NCBI GenBank assembly: GCA_965214305.1
Contig: OZ243949.1
Location: 124,001 to 188,000, forward strand
Length of the DNA: 64,000 nt
Source: Azophilus sp965214305
GTDB lineage: Bacteria > Pseudomonadota > Gammaproteobacteria > Pseudomonadales > Azotimanducaceae
Direction: 5' to 3'
The position numbers were made by a program, and so were the translations under genes. Shown piece after piece: positions 7,976 through 17,780 of the stretch. The notes beneath the pieces were generated by a model. The model was not told the origin of the DNA. It did no database searches and saw only the letters and a list, made by a program, of their open reading frames with translations. Each line of letters opens with the position of its first letter. The stretch's first letter is position 1.

Positions 7976-9184
7976 CTATTTCATGGCGTCGCGGATTTCG
8001 CTGGCCAACTGCGCAGCCAGCACCGGCGGCACCGCATTGCCAACTTGCGTGAATTGACGGGCCGTTGGACCGACAAACACATAGTCGTCCGGAAAGGACT
8101 GCAAACGGGCGCATTCCCTCACGCTCAGCGTTCGGGGTATCTCCGGATGCAGATGGGAACGGCCACCGCCGCCCGAACCGCCCGCGATGACGGTCTTTGC
8201 GGGCAGGGAGGGGTCGAGCCGGTCAACGCGGCCCAATTGGTCCCTTGCGCCATAGTCCAACCCCATGTACCGCGCTACCGAACTCGCCTTGTGCTTTCGG
8301 GTCTCGTTGTTCAGGGCGGCAGGAACTCGATTGGGAAGCACCGCACCGCAGCCTATGTGTCCCTGCCTTGCAGGTGGCAGTTGAATCCAACGCGCGAGCC
8401 TGGTGCCGATGACAAAGAGTCGAGTACGGCGCTGCGGCACACCGAAGTCCGCCGCGTCAAGCACGACTAGTTGGTTGATGTCATATCCCGCCTCCGAAAG
8501 CATTCGGACTGCTGAGGATAACTGCGACCCGCCGTCTATGTCGCGCAAACCCGGCACGTTTTCGATCACGAAGACGGCTGGCTTAAACTCCAGAATCAAC
8601 TCAATATAGTCAAACAACAGCCCGCCATTGTGCTCGTGGTCGAATCCGACCCTCTTGAAATTGGTGCCCGACTTCGAGAAGCGCTGATTTGAGGCAATGG
8701 AAAACGGTTGGCAGGGCGGGCCACCGATGAAGACGCCCTCAAATGGGCTCGAAATTACCCCTGCAAGCGCTTGAACGATCTCATCCACTTGGGATATGTC
8801 GCCCAGGTGAGCGGGCGGGCCGAAAACCTTCCATTGGGGCCGATTTCGGCGCAGTGTATTGCAAAACAGCTCATTGAACTCGAAAGCGCACAGGTGCTTG
8901 AAACCGGCCGCCTCAAATCCCAGGTCCATGCCACCGCAACCCGTGAAGAAGCTGACCACCGGAATATCGGCCGGCTCCCGCCGCAGGTCATCGAGCACCG
9001 GTGCCGGTCCTCCAGACCACACCCTTTCACCAGACCGTTCATAGGCCAGATCATCATAATTGGTGCCGTTCCGCTCCAAAACCACGCTTAAATGATCTGT
9101 GCCTTCCTCCGCTTCCTTGAGGAGTTGCTGCTGCCACTCAAGATATGTGATGGATGGCGAGGCAGCCTGAAGACTATTGTGCAT
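7976..9184 (-). CDS. DNA (cytosine-5-)-methyltransferase of a type II R-M system
   Basis: A 402-residue C5-cytosine methyltransferase. Visible family motifs in order: I (SFFTGCGGMDLGFEAAGF), IV with the catalytic Cys (GGPPCQPFS), VI (VIENVPGL), VIII (VPQRRTRLFVIG), IX (RTLSVRECARLQSFPDDY) and X (QVGNAVPP). The sequence between VIII and IX is the target recognition region; the target cannot be inferred. I chose the ATG at 9184 over an upstream in-frame start because it follows GGAGG by 6 nt and overlaps the upstream endonuclease gene by only 11 bp, which suggests translational coupling. The methyltransferase protects host DNA from the adjacent HNH endonuclease. It is intact even though its partner's 5' end is disrupted. 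Confidence 0.92.
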   Translation of the reverse strand: MHNSLQAASPSITYLEWQQQLLKEAEEGTDHLSVVLERNGTNYDDLAYERSGERVWSGGPAPVLDDLRREPADIPVVSFFTGCGGMDLGFEAAGFKHLCAFEFNELFCNTLRRNRPQWKVFGPPAHLGDISQVDEIVQALAGVISSPFEGVFIGGPPCQPFSIASNQRFSKSGTNFKRVGFDHEHNGGLLFDYIELILEFKPAVFVIENVPGLRDIDGGSQLSSAVRMLSEAGYDINQLVVLDAADFGVPQRRTRLFVIGTRLARWIQLPPARQGHIGCGAVLPNRVPAALNNETRKHKASSVARYMGLDYGARDQLGRVDRLDPSLPAKTVIAGGSGGGGRSHLHPEIPRTLSVRECARLQSFPDDYVFVGPTARQFTQVGNAVPPVLAAQLASEIRDAMK

Positions 9185-10429
9185 GGACAGCCTCCGCGAT
9201 TCGGATTTTAGCCACGCCATATACCTCTCGCGCCTGACCCAGGCTTTCAAAATCAGAACGGCATTCATTCCTTAGCCATGCATCATAGTAAAGATGAACA
9301 GCCCTATGGCAGGTTGGGCAAAGCGGAGCCAAGTCGGAAAAAACGGTTCCAGACTGCTCCACTCGCGTTCCCGATGACAGGGGAAGAAGGTGGTGCAGAT
9401 CCAATATTCTAAGCGCCCAAGGGTAGCGCTTGGAGGTATCCATTTCACACGCATCACAGATCGCGGAAGGATGGGCAGCAAAGTAGGCATCCCTGAGCTT
9501 TGAGTTTCTCTCAATCGTGATGTGCGTTCGTTTCGCCTTGTTGCCTTCCTCGAACCCGCTATTCTGGGTTTCCGAGGCGACTGTGTTCTTCAGATCATGT
9601 ATTTGAAGGGTGTCGGTTGTATTGAAGAGCGTAGCCAGCCGAAGCAATTCCATATCAGGATTTTCATCGGGGTTTCCATTGATCGGATGCAACTGGTCGA
9701 AGACATGCTTGGCGTCCCGAGTGTCTAGAGAAAAAGCAAGCGCTTGGCCGTTGTAGTGCAGATACGATATTTGTGATATCGCCTTAAGACTCTCACGTGC
9801 CTGTCTAGGATCGAAGGCCAGACTCGTCATCTCGACATCCTGACCAGAAGCCACAATAGCTGCATACCGAGAATATTCCTCATCTCCGAGAAGTTCCGAC
9901 TGACTGTAGGCTTGCAGGACTTCATCCAGTGCAACTTCTGCTACCCCTTCTTCAGCCAGTTTCGTCAACCCATATCTCAAAGCGAAAACCAATGGATAGC
10001 GTCGGCGAGTTTCTGGATTCCAGCCTTGCAGGGCGGGAGATGGATCGGTAAACGTTCGAGCTACAAAGTGAAAATACTCGTCCGCCGTGACAAGGCCGTC
10101 ACCAGCAAGCAACTTGGCCAAGGGCGTGGGCACCGCCTTGGAGCCGTCATCGTACACAATCATCCCACGCTTAAGAGTTCGCGAGTAGTTGCGCCAAGGT
10201 TTTTCGTATCCAGGCTTGTCAGGCAGGAACCGCAGACCCGTTTCCGCAACTGCAACGGATTTTTCAACAGCCCTCCAATCATGGGCCAAGGCCAGACGTG
10301 CCATAGCCTTCAGGTTGTCGAGCTGAAAATAGGAAAGCCGACCTTGGTCCCAGCGCCACATTGGTCCATCTCGCCACGTTGGGGAAAGGTAACCCAACGC
10401 CGCTTCACTGCCAACAATCAATTGTGTTC
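9174..10429 (-). CDS. HNH endonuclease, R-M partner, 5' end split by an IS
   Basis: About 415 residues remain. The C-terminal HNH domain is clear: CDAC zinc-knuckle pair, LDLHHLLPLS with the H-H pair, then LAPLCPTCHRAVH. The long N-terminal region is of unknown fold. The gene ends inside the start of the methyltransferase gene (11-bp overlap), typical of a restriction endonuclease with its methyltransferase. An ISNCY-type element (10430-11176) sits at the 5' end; the target duplication shows the original reading continued upstream into 11178-11230, where TTG or GTG could have been the native start. Only a handful of N-terminal codons are displaced, but the native promoter and ribosome-binding site are cut off, so expression now depends on the element or on internal starts. 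Whether active enzyme is made is unknown. Confidence 0.8.
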
Positions 10430-10526
10430 TGTCAACGCAAAGCAGTAATGTCGTGTTTGTGCAATTCAGAGATGTCGTCTTTTTGAGTGCAAAGATGTTT
10501 TTTGCTTTGGCAGGGGGCATCGGGTT

Positions 10527-11009
10527 TTGGGAAGAGAGGACGTATTGATGAGCGGCGAGGAGATTGACCGCTTGGGTGTGGTTCGCAAGGTGGCGGCGAG
10601 GCGTCTTCGGCAGCGTGAAGCTGCCGAGCGGTTGGGGATGAGCGTTCGCCAGGTTCAGCGTCTGGTTCGGCGGTATCGCGGCGATGGAGCGGCGGGGTTG
10701 GTTTCGAGGCGCCGCGGGCGGCCGCCGAACAACGTGATTGACGCGGCTGTTCGCCGGGAGGTGATGGACCGGGCGCGCGAGCGCTATGCGGATTTCGGTC
10801 CCACGCTGGCTTGTGAGAAGTTGACGGAGGTTCACGGGTATCGGCTGAGCGCCGGGACGCTGCGCCAATGGATGGTCGCGGACGGCTTGTGGAAGGCGAA
10901 GGCGCGCCAGCTTTCCCAGCCCAACCGCAAACCGCCGGCGGACCATCCGTGGAACCGGATGATCCGGCGCGACATCGCCGAAGCCGAAGCGCGTCGAGGC
11001 GCCCGATGA
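10527..11009 (+). pseudogene. ISNCY transposase remnant lacking the DDE core
   Basis: 160 codons (an ATG at 10548 is an alternative start). Residues 1-125 align with the helix-turn-helix half of the complete transposase at 13776-15074: shared blocks are LRQREAAERLGMSVRQVQRL, DFGPTLACEKL and LRQWMVADGLWKAKAR. It then jumps directly to PNRKPPADHPWNRM, equivalent to the last 25 residues of the complete protein (PDWKPPPDHPWRRS). About 260 residues including all three DDE acidic positions are missing, in frame. The product could bind element ends but cannot catalyse transposition. Confidence 0.85.
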
Positions 11010-11035
11010 GGGCGGCGGGGACCGGGGCCGGCGCC

Positions 11036-11088
11036 CGCCCGGTTCCGGCGCTTCGGTCGCTACGCTCCCTATGCGCCGGAACCGGGCG
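11036..11088. other. 16-bp hairpin near the right end of the deleted ISNCY element
   Basis: Stem cgcccggttccggcgc (11036-11051) pairs with 11073-11088, and the loop contains tcggtcgctacgctccct. The complete ISNCY element carries a hairpin with the same loop but another stem at 15083-15125. Confidence 0.8.
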
Positions 11089-11447
11089 AACCCGGGGCCT
11101 TCATAGCATCCTCACTCGCCCAAAAGACGACATCTCTGCATTGGAGAAAACACGACATCTGTGCTTTGGGTTGACACACAATCAATTGTGTTCTCAACAC
11201 CTTACCTGACAGACCAACAAGCGTTAAGGCAAAATGCAATTCGGTTCAAAACGATCAGCCTTGTCAGGCGGACGCTGGTGGCCGCAGCTAGCGCGGCTAG
11301 TCCGCCAGCACCGGGAGGCCGGGGCGGGATGACCTTGGCGACGACTTCGGGATTTCGAGCGAGGTGATGCCTTGGGCGGTTTCCCGGCTGCCCGGACCCG
11401 ATTACCCGCACGAGATTTATGAGAGACAAAAAATTTTCATGGGTGGG

Positions 11448-11476
11448 CTTGAATCTCCCGAAATCGCCCCTATTAT
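11448..11476 (+). promoter_or_regulatory. groES promoter, sigma32-type overlapping sigma70-type
   Basis: CTTGAA at 11448-11453, a 13-nt spacer, and CCCCTATTAT at 11467-11476 fit the heat-shock sigma32 consensus (CTTGAA, 11-15 nt, CCCCATNT). The same bases read as a sigma70 promoter TTGAAT - 16 nt - TATTAT. The CIRCE operator begins 13 bp downstream of the -10 element. Confidence 0.75.
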
Positions 11477-11489
11477 CCCGCCGTTCGCA

Positions 11490-11516
11490 TTAGCACTCTC
11501 GGCAGGAGAGTGCTAA
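11490..11516. promoter_or_regulatory. CIRCE operator (HrcA-binding site)
   Basis: TTAGCACTC (11490-11498), 9-nt spacer, GAGTGCTAA (11508-11516): a perfect match to the CIRCE consensus bound by the HrcA repressor. It lies at the expected transcription start of groES, so it should repress groESL when HrcA is active. hrcA itself is not in the window. Confidence 0.96.
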
Positions 11517-11598
11517 GCGGTGCCATCGGGCACCGGTAAATGGTTCCCCGGCCATCCTTGGGCGGGGGAGAAGTGTGGAAATTGGGAGAAATCATTCA

Positions 11599-11889
11599 AT
11601 GAACATTCGACCTCTAAACGATCGCGTTGTCGTGCGCCGGCTCGAAGAAGAGACCACCACCGCGGGCGGCATCGTATTGCCCGATTCGGCGGCGGAAAAA
11701 CCGTCCCAGGGTGAGATTCTGGCGGTTGGCCCCGGCAAGACGCTCGACAACGGCGACGTGCGGGTGCCGGACGTTAACGTCGGGGATCGGGTTATTTTCG
11801 GGCAGTACGGCGGCAATACGGTGAAGATCGACGGAGAGGAACTGCTGATCCTCAACGAAAGCGAAATCTTCGGCGTAATCGAAGGCTGA
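11599..11889 (+). CDS. groES: co-chaperonin GroES
   Basis: A 96-residue protein, the usual GroES length. It starts MNIRPLNDRVVVRRLEEE and contains the mobile-loop region (TTTAGGIVLPDSAAEKPSQG) and the C-terminal VKIDGEELLILNESEIFGVIE. GroES forms the heptameric lid of the GroEL folding chamber in the cytoplasm. I chose the ATG at 11599 rather than an in-frame start eight codons upstream because it matches the family start and follows GGGAGA. It is the first gene of the groESL operon, under the sigma32-type promoter and CIRCE operator upstream; groEL follows after 71 bp. Confidence 0.98.
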   Translation: MNIRPLNDRVVVRRLEEETTTAGGIVLPDSAAEKPSQGEILAVGPGKTLDNGDVRVPDVNVGDRVIFGQYGGNTVKIDGEELLILNESEIFGVIEG

Positions 11890-11960
11890 CGAAACCCTCG
11901 GCGTAATCGCGAGGGCAGCCCCTCGCAGAGCGAAACTGAACAAGATATGAGGAACAAGTA

Positions 11961-13601
<1,641 letters not shown>

Positions 13602-13628
13602 AGCGCCCACCACTGCAAGCGCAGCACC

Positions 13629-13655
13629 GAAAACCCCGGCTTGTCCGGGGTTTTC
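13629..13655 (+). terminator. rho-independent terminator after groEL
   Basis: Perfect 11-bp stem gaaaaccccgg / ccggggttttc with a 5-nt loop (cttgt); T-rich sequence follows. It lies 28 bp after the groEL stop. Confidence 0.93.
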
Positions 13656-13665
13656 TTTAGGAGTT

Positions 13666-13684
13666 GGAAGCAAACTGATACAGG
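13666..13684. repeat. end fragment of family R repeat
   Basis: ggaagcaaactgatacagga matches the terminal part of the family R repeats at 22.2, 37.8 and 49.1 kb. It lies immediately beside the ISNCY insertion point at 13703, so the rest of the repeat may have been lost or separated. Confidence 0.5.
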
Positions 13685-13775
13685 ACCTTCCGTCGCCAGC
13701 GCTGTTAGCCCAAAGCAGTAATGTCCCCTTTGCGCAAAGTTAAAGTGTCCCCTTTTTCATCGGGGAGGGGCTGTC

Positions 13776-15074
13776 TTGTCGAGTGCGGAGGTGTTGTTGA
13801 GCATGCGGGAGTCGGATCGGGCGGGAGTGATTCGCGATGTGGTGGAGAAGCGCCTGTCGCAGCGCGAGGCGGCGTTGCGGCTGCGGTTGAGTGTGCGCCA
13901 GGTGAAGCGCCTGGCGGCGCGCTACCGGGAGCGGGGCGCGGCAGGGCTGGTGTCGGGGCGGCGGGGCAAGCGGTCGAACAACGCGATCGACCCGGCGGTG
14001 CGCTGTGCGGCGCTGGACCTGGTTCGCGGGCGCTACCCGGATTTCGGTCCGACCCTCGCTTGCGAGAAGCTGGTGGAGGCGCACGGTTTCAAGCTGTCGG
14101 CGGAGACGCTGCGGGGCTGGATGATCGAAGACGGGCTGTGGCGGCCGAAGGCGCGTCGGGAGGCGCGCGCGCATCCGAGCCGGCCGCGCCGGGATTGCCT
14201 GGGCGATCTGGTGCAGATCGACGGTTCGCCGCACGACTGGTTCGAGGACCGGGGGCCGCGGTGCGCGCTGATCGTGTACGTGGACGACGCGACGTCGCGG
14301 CTGCTGGCGATGGGGTTCTGGCCGGCGGAGACGACCGAGGCCTACATGGAGACGACGCGGGCGCATCTGGCGGCCCACGGGCGTCCGGTGGCGTACTACT
14401 CGGACCGCCACAGCATATTCCGGGTGAGCCTGCGGGGCCGGGAGGGTGGGTTGACGCAGTTCGGCCGGGCGCTGGGGACGCTGGACATCGCGCCAATCCA
14501 CGCCGGCAGTCCGCAGGCCAAGGGCCGGGTGGAGCGGGCCAACCGGACGCTGCAGGACCGGCTGGTGAAGGAGATGCGGCTGCGTGGCATCTGCGGCATC
14601 GAGGCGGGGAACGCCTACCTGCCGGCGTTCATGGCGGACTACAACCGGCGTTTCGGCGTGGCGGCGCGCAACCCGGCGGACGCGCACCGGGCGGTGTTGC
14701 ACAACGACCGGGAGCTGGATCTGATCCTGTGCGAGCAGCACGAACGCAAGCTGGCGAAGAACCTGTCGATCAGCTTCGAGGGCGACACCTACCAGGTGAC
14801 CGGGCAAGGCCGGGGCTACCGGCTGCGGGGTGCCGCGGTGACGGTGTGCAAGGGCTGGAACGGCGCGGTGGCTGTGCTGCGCGACGGCCGCGAGCTGCCG
14901 GTCGAGTTGCTTGCCGGGGGCGGGGATCCGCCGCCGGTTGAGGATGGGAAGAGCGTGCGGTCGCGGGTGGACAGGGTCAAGGCGCGGCAGCGGTCCCGGC
15001 CGGACTGGAAGCCGCCACCGGACCACCCCTGGCGACGCTCTTTCAAGACCGGCGCGGGGGCGGCCGCCGGATAG
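13776..15074 (+). CDS. ISNCY family transposase (DDE)
   Basis: A 432-residue transposase with a TTG start 6 nt after GGAGGGG. Residues 1-130 form the helix-turn-helix region (LSQREAALRLRLSVRQVKRL). The rve-type DDE core follows: first Asp in DLVQIDGSPHDWFEDRG (about residue 150), second in VAYYSDRHSIF (about 210), Glu in SPQAKGRVERANRTLQDRL (about 253). These are the signatures of ISNCY-group transposases. The element has its own inverted repeats and target duplication, so it is probably active or recently active. The deleted element at 10.4-11.2 kb is a related but different member. Confidence 0.93.
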   Translation: MSSAEVLLSMRESDRAGVIRDVVEKRLSQREAALRLRLSVRQVKRLAARYRERGAAGLVSGRRGKRSNNAIDPAVRCAALDLVRGRYPDFGPTLACEKLVEAHGFKLSAETLRGWMIEDGLWRPKARREARAHPSRPRRDCLGDLVQIDGSPHDWFEDRGPRCALIVYVDDATSRLLAMGFWPAETTEAYMETTRAHLAAHGRPVAYYSDRHSIFRVSLRGREGGLTQFGRALGTLDIAPIHAGSPQAKGRVERANRTLQDRLVKEMRLRGICGIEAGNAYLPAFMADYNRRFGVAARNPADAHRAVLHNDRELDLILCEQHERKLAKNLSISFEGDTYQVTGQGRGYRLRGAAVTVCKGWNGAVAVLRDGRELPVELLAGGGDPPPVEDGKSVRSRVDRVKARQRSRPDWKPPPDHPWRRSFKTGAGAAAG

Positions 15075-15082
15075 CCGCGGCG

Positions 15083-15125
15083 CGGCCTTGCGCTCCGGTC
15101 GCTACGCTCCCTCCGCGCAAGGCCG
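15083..15125. other. hairpin near the right end of the complete ISNCY element
   Basis: Stem cggccttgcgc / gcgcaaggccg around a 21-nt loop containing ggtcgctacgctccct. It lies between the transposase stop and the right terminal repeat. Confidence 0.8.
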
Positions 15126-15368
15126 AAGGGGACATCTCTACTTTGGAGAAAAGGGGACATTTCTACTTTGCTTTGACATTCCGTCGCCAGCGCTCGCAAT
15201 GACCCCATACCCGCGATATATTTGCGCGCGAAGCTCAGCGAGGGGAACCCTTCGGGCTGTTGGGATGGCCGTTTCGGGAATGCGGGCGGGTAGAACAGCA
15301 CCCGAGCAACGTCATCGTGCGGCTGTGGTGCTTCAACCGGGTTCAGGATCAAAATGGTGGAGGAAATT

Positions 15369-16025
15369 ATGTCCGGGATGGAATTGGTGATCGATTATCT
15401 GGCGAGGTGGGGGCACTTTTTAGCCGGCATCACTTGGATCGGCCTGCTCTATTACTTCAACTTCGTGCAAACCGAATACTTCAAGGAGGCCGATGCGGCG
15501 GCGCGCACCGACGCCTTCACCAAGCTGGTGCCCAGGGCGCTTTGGTGGTTCCGTTGGGCGGCCATGCTCACCTTCCTAACCGGGCTGGTCATGCTCTACC
15601 TGCGCGGCATGGGCGCTACCGTCGATATCATCATCGGTTCCGCCATGGCCATTCTCATGTTCCTCAATGTCTGGCTCATCATTTGGCCGAATCAGCGCAT
15701 ACTCATCGCCTCCAACGAACAAATTGCCGGTGGCGGCGAAGCCTTGCCGGAGGCGGCGGCGGCGGCACCCAAGGCGGCGCTGGCTTCGCGCACCAACACA
15801 CTCTTTTCCATTCCCATGCTCTATTTCATGGGGTCGAGCGCCCACCTGCCGAACGGCAGCATGATGAGCGAAGTGAACGCCCTGATCGCGGCCCTGGTCA
15901 TCATCGCGGCGATTGAGGTGAATGCCATCTTCGGCAAACCCGGACCCATCGCCTCAATTCGGGGTGTGATTGTTTCCGGGTTCGTGTTGATCTTGGTGCT
16001 TTGGGGATTGTTGCAGATTCTCTAG
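15369..16025 (+). CDS. PuuD-like (urate oxidase N-terminal domain) membrane protein
   Basis: A 218-residue membrane protein with about 7 predicted helices. The N-terminus (YLARWGHFLAGITWIGLLYYFNFVQTEYF) and later WWFRWAAMLTFLTGLVMLY, IWPNQRILIA and IPMLYFMGSSAH match the membrane domain of bacterial urate hydroxylase PuuD. The C-terminal cytochrome c domain of full PuuD is absent, so urate oxidation by itself is doubtful; such short homologues are common and uncharacterised. I chose the ATG at 15369 because GGAGG lies 5-6 nt upstream. Conserved histidines in the helices suggest haem or metal binding (inference). The complete ISNCY element sits directly upstream and may separate the gene from older promoter sequence. 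Confidence 0.75.
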   Translation: MSGMELVIDYLARWGHFLAGITWIGLLYYFNFVQTEYFKEADAAARTDAFTKLVPRALWWFRWAAMLTFLTGLVMLYLRGMGATVDIIIGSAMAILMFLNVWLIIWPNQRILIASNEQIAGGGEALPEAAAAAPKAALASRTNTLFSIPMLYFMGSSAHLPNGSMMSEVNALIAALVIIAAIEVNAIFGKPGPIASIRGVIVSGFVLILVLWGLLQIL

Positions 16026-16050
16026 TCCGCCTGTCTCACCAAGGGCCGCG

Positions 16051-16806
16051 ATGATCGCGCCGGAGTTTGCCCCCGTGTCGGATAAACCACAGAACTCCCC
16101 CAGTATCTCAGCGGCACCGGAAGATGCGCGCCGCCGTTCCCCAAGCGCCTCCCGGCGCCGTGGCGGCGACGGCGGCGGCAAGTTGCTGGGGGTCACCCTG
16201 GTGCTGGCCGTGCTCGCTGTGGGCTTAGCGGTAGCCGGTTGGTTTATCGCCAATCAACAACGATTGCTGGCCGAGGAACAGAAGCGACTCGCCGCTGCCA
16301 ACACGCGCATTGAGGCTTTGGAGGAACGCTTGCAGATGACCGATCAGGTCATCAGCGAAACCGATGCCGAAACCGGCGAACAAATCGATTTTTGGGAATC
16401 GGAAATCCGCAAGCTCTGGGCCGTTTCCAACGACCGCAATAAGCAGTGGATTCAGGACAATCAGAAATTGCTGCAATCCCACAAGGCCAGCCTGCAGGCC
16501 ATTGAATCAACCAACAAATCACTCAAGAGCACGGTGGACCGGCACGACCAGGCGTTGCGCCGACAAGGCGAGGTGGCCGACCAGCTTGCCGCGATTGAAC
16601 TGCAACTGCAACGGGTATTGCGCGGTCAGCGCGATCTGGTGGACAAGGTGAATACCGCCGCTCAGACGGTGGCGGCTGTGGACGGCAGCGTTCAGGAACA
16701 CGAACAGGCCATCGCCGCCATCGACGCCTACCGCCGCCAATTCAATACCAGGCTAATGGATATCGAGCAGCGCCTTGATGCCTTGGGTGCCGCTCCTCCG
16801 CTCTAG
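16051..16806 (+). CDS. single-pass membrane protein with long coiled coil
   Basis: A 251-residue protein of unknown function. Residues 1-43 are a cytoplasmic Pro/Ser/Arg-rich tail, residues about 44-68 a transmembrane helix (LLGVTLVLAVLAVGLAVAGWFIA), and residues about 70-245 a nearly continuous coiled coil (heptads around RLAAANTRIEALEERLQ and QLAAIELQLQRVLRGQ). It is predicted to sit in the inner membrane with the coil in the periplasm. No enzymatic motif is seen. It starts 25 bp after the PuuD-like gene on the same strand, so the two may be co-transcribed. Its last codons overlap a short match to a family M repeat end (ctaggagcc). Confidence 0.65.
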   Translation: MIAPEFAPVSDKPQNSPSISAAPEDARRRSPSASRRRGGDGGGKLLGVTLVLAVLAVGLAVAGWFIANQQRLLAEEQKRLAAANTRIEALEERLQMTDQVISETDAETGEQIDFWESEIRKLWAVSNDRNKQWIQDNQKLLQSHKASLQAIESTNKSLKSTVDRHDQALRRQGEVADQLAAIELQLQRVLRGQRDLVDKVNTAAQTVAAVDGSVQEHEQAIAAIDAYRRQFNTRLMDIEQRLDALGAAPPL

Positions 16807-16816
16807 GAGCCCCCGC

Positions 16817-17686
16817 CTATTTCAACAAAGGCCCGGCCAGATACTCGTCTTTGGCTTGCCAAAGGCCTTCCACGAGGACGTGCATCGCATGCCGTTGCGT
16901 TTTCGGCTCTTCGCTGTGTATCGCCGGGTCCAGATCAATCGCCTGAACGCGCATCCGCGCCCGAGGGCAGCGGCCGGTCAAAAATTCCCAGAATGAGGGC
17001 GGCCCGCCAGGATAGGCGATGGTAACGTCGACCAACTGCTCAACTTCATCCTTGAGGCCCTTCAGCACATAGCCCAAACCGCCGGTGCGGGGGTTTAGAA
17101 GGTGTTGGAAGCGGCTCCCGCGAGCGTTGCGCTTGGCATCGGTGAAACGTGTGCCTTCCAAAAAGATGAGTACGGCGGTTGGGTGATTGCGGAATACCGC
17201 GCAAGCCGCCAGGGCGCTGTCCCGGTCGGCGTGCTTGAGCGCCGGGTTGGTGGCCAGCTGCGCCTTGCCGATGCGGCGAACATAGGGAAAACCCAGCACA
17301 TACATGCCAAGACCCACCAGCGGCAACCAGAGAAGTTCGCGCTTGGTGAAGAATTTGAGCGGCGGTATGGCGGACCGGAACGCTTCCTGCAGCAGCAGGA
17401 TGTCCGCCCAACTCTGGTGATTGCAAACCACCACATACCAGTTGCGGCGCGACAGCGGTTCGGCTGGCCAATCGATTTGCAGATCAATCAGCCCCAGTGC
17501 GCGAATCAGCCAACGATTGCCCGACACCCAGGCGTCAATGGCGAAATCCATCTGCCGCGTCAGGGCTCGACGGGGTGCCCCCGAGAGTGGCAGACGCATC
17601 AAGGCCAGCGTAAACAGTGGGGCGCATACCATGATGGTGCTTAACAAAATGAAGCAGACCGACACTGTGCCCCTGAGCCATCCCAT
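16817..17686 (-). CDS. lysophospholipid acyltransferase family protein (PlsC-like)
   Basis: About 289 residues, of the membrane-bound glycerolipid acyltransferase family that transfers acyl chains to lysophosphatidate or related acceptors. Motifs: NHQSWAD (H-x4-D catalytic pair) at about residue 90, KRELLWLPLVGLGMYVLGFPYVRR, and LIFLEGTRFT (acceptor-binding motif). An N-terminal hydrophobic helix (about 5-28) anchors it in the inner membrane. It resembles YihG-type paralogues rather than essential PlsC, but this is not certain. I chose the ATG at 17686 because the longer in-frame extension lacks family character; no clear ribosome-binding site is seen. It is divergent from sbcB. Confidence 0.85.
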   Translation of the reverse strand: MGWLRGTVSVCFILLSTIMVCAPLFTLALMRLPLSGAPRRALTRQMDFAIDAWVSGNRWLIRALGLIDLQIDWPAEPLSRRNWYVVVCNHQSWADILLLQEAFRSAIPPLKFFTKRELLWLPLVGLGMYVLGFPYVRRIGKAQLATNPALKHADRDSALAACAVFRNHPTAVLIFLEGTRFTDAKRNARGSRFQHLLNPRTGGLGYVLKGLKDEVEQLVDVTIAYPGGPPSFWEFLTGRCPRARMRVQAIDLDPAIHSEEPKTQRHAMHVLVEGLWQAKDEYLAGPLLK

Positions 17687-17780
17687 CGCGTTTGAGTAAC
17701 ACAGATGCGATGGTGTTTCCAGTAAGGGCGCGTTACGGTAGCGGCGCATCGGGGCTGCGTAGGAGCGCGAGGAATAATCC

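Larger units (their letters stand above)
10430..11176. mobile_element. ISNCY-type element, internally deleted (747 bp)
   Basis: The ends are imperfect inverted repeats: left tgtcaacgcaaagcagtaat and right (complement) tgtcaacccaaagcacagat, both followed by gtcgtgttt. A 16-bp target duplication acaatcaattgtgttc lies at 10414-10429 and 11178-11193, with one extra base at the right junction. Between the ends is an open frame that keeps only the N-terminal and extreme C-terminal parts of an ISNCY transposase. It is half the length of the complete relative at 13.7-15.2 kb, with which it shares end motifs but not close sequence. It must have been mobilised in trans, or shortened after insertion. 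Confidence 0.88.
13703..15178. mobile_element. complete ISNCY-type insertion sequence (1,476 bp)
   Basis: Ends: left tgttagcccaaagcagtaat, right (complement) tgtcaaagcaaagtagaaat, both leading into gtcccctttt. A 15-bp target duplication ttccgtcgccagcgc lies at 13688-13702 and 15179-15193. One full-length transposase gene and a hairpin near the right end make it structurally complete. It inserted between the groEL terminator and the PuuD-like gene. Confidence 0.93.

Noticed and set aside
10440..10946. N-terminal extension of the HNH endonuclease (about 170 codons)
   Set aside because: These codons are antisense to the ISNCY transposase remnant and lie inside the element. The target duplication shows they are not part of the original gene.
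13740..15026. Minus-strand frame of 428 codons opposite the ISNCY transposase
   Set aside because: Arg/Pro/His-rich shadow of the plus-strand transposase, which has all DDE motifs.
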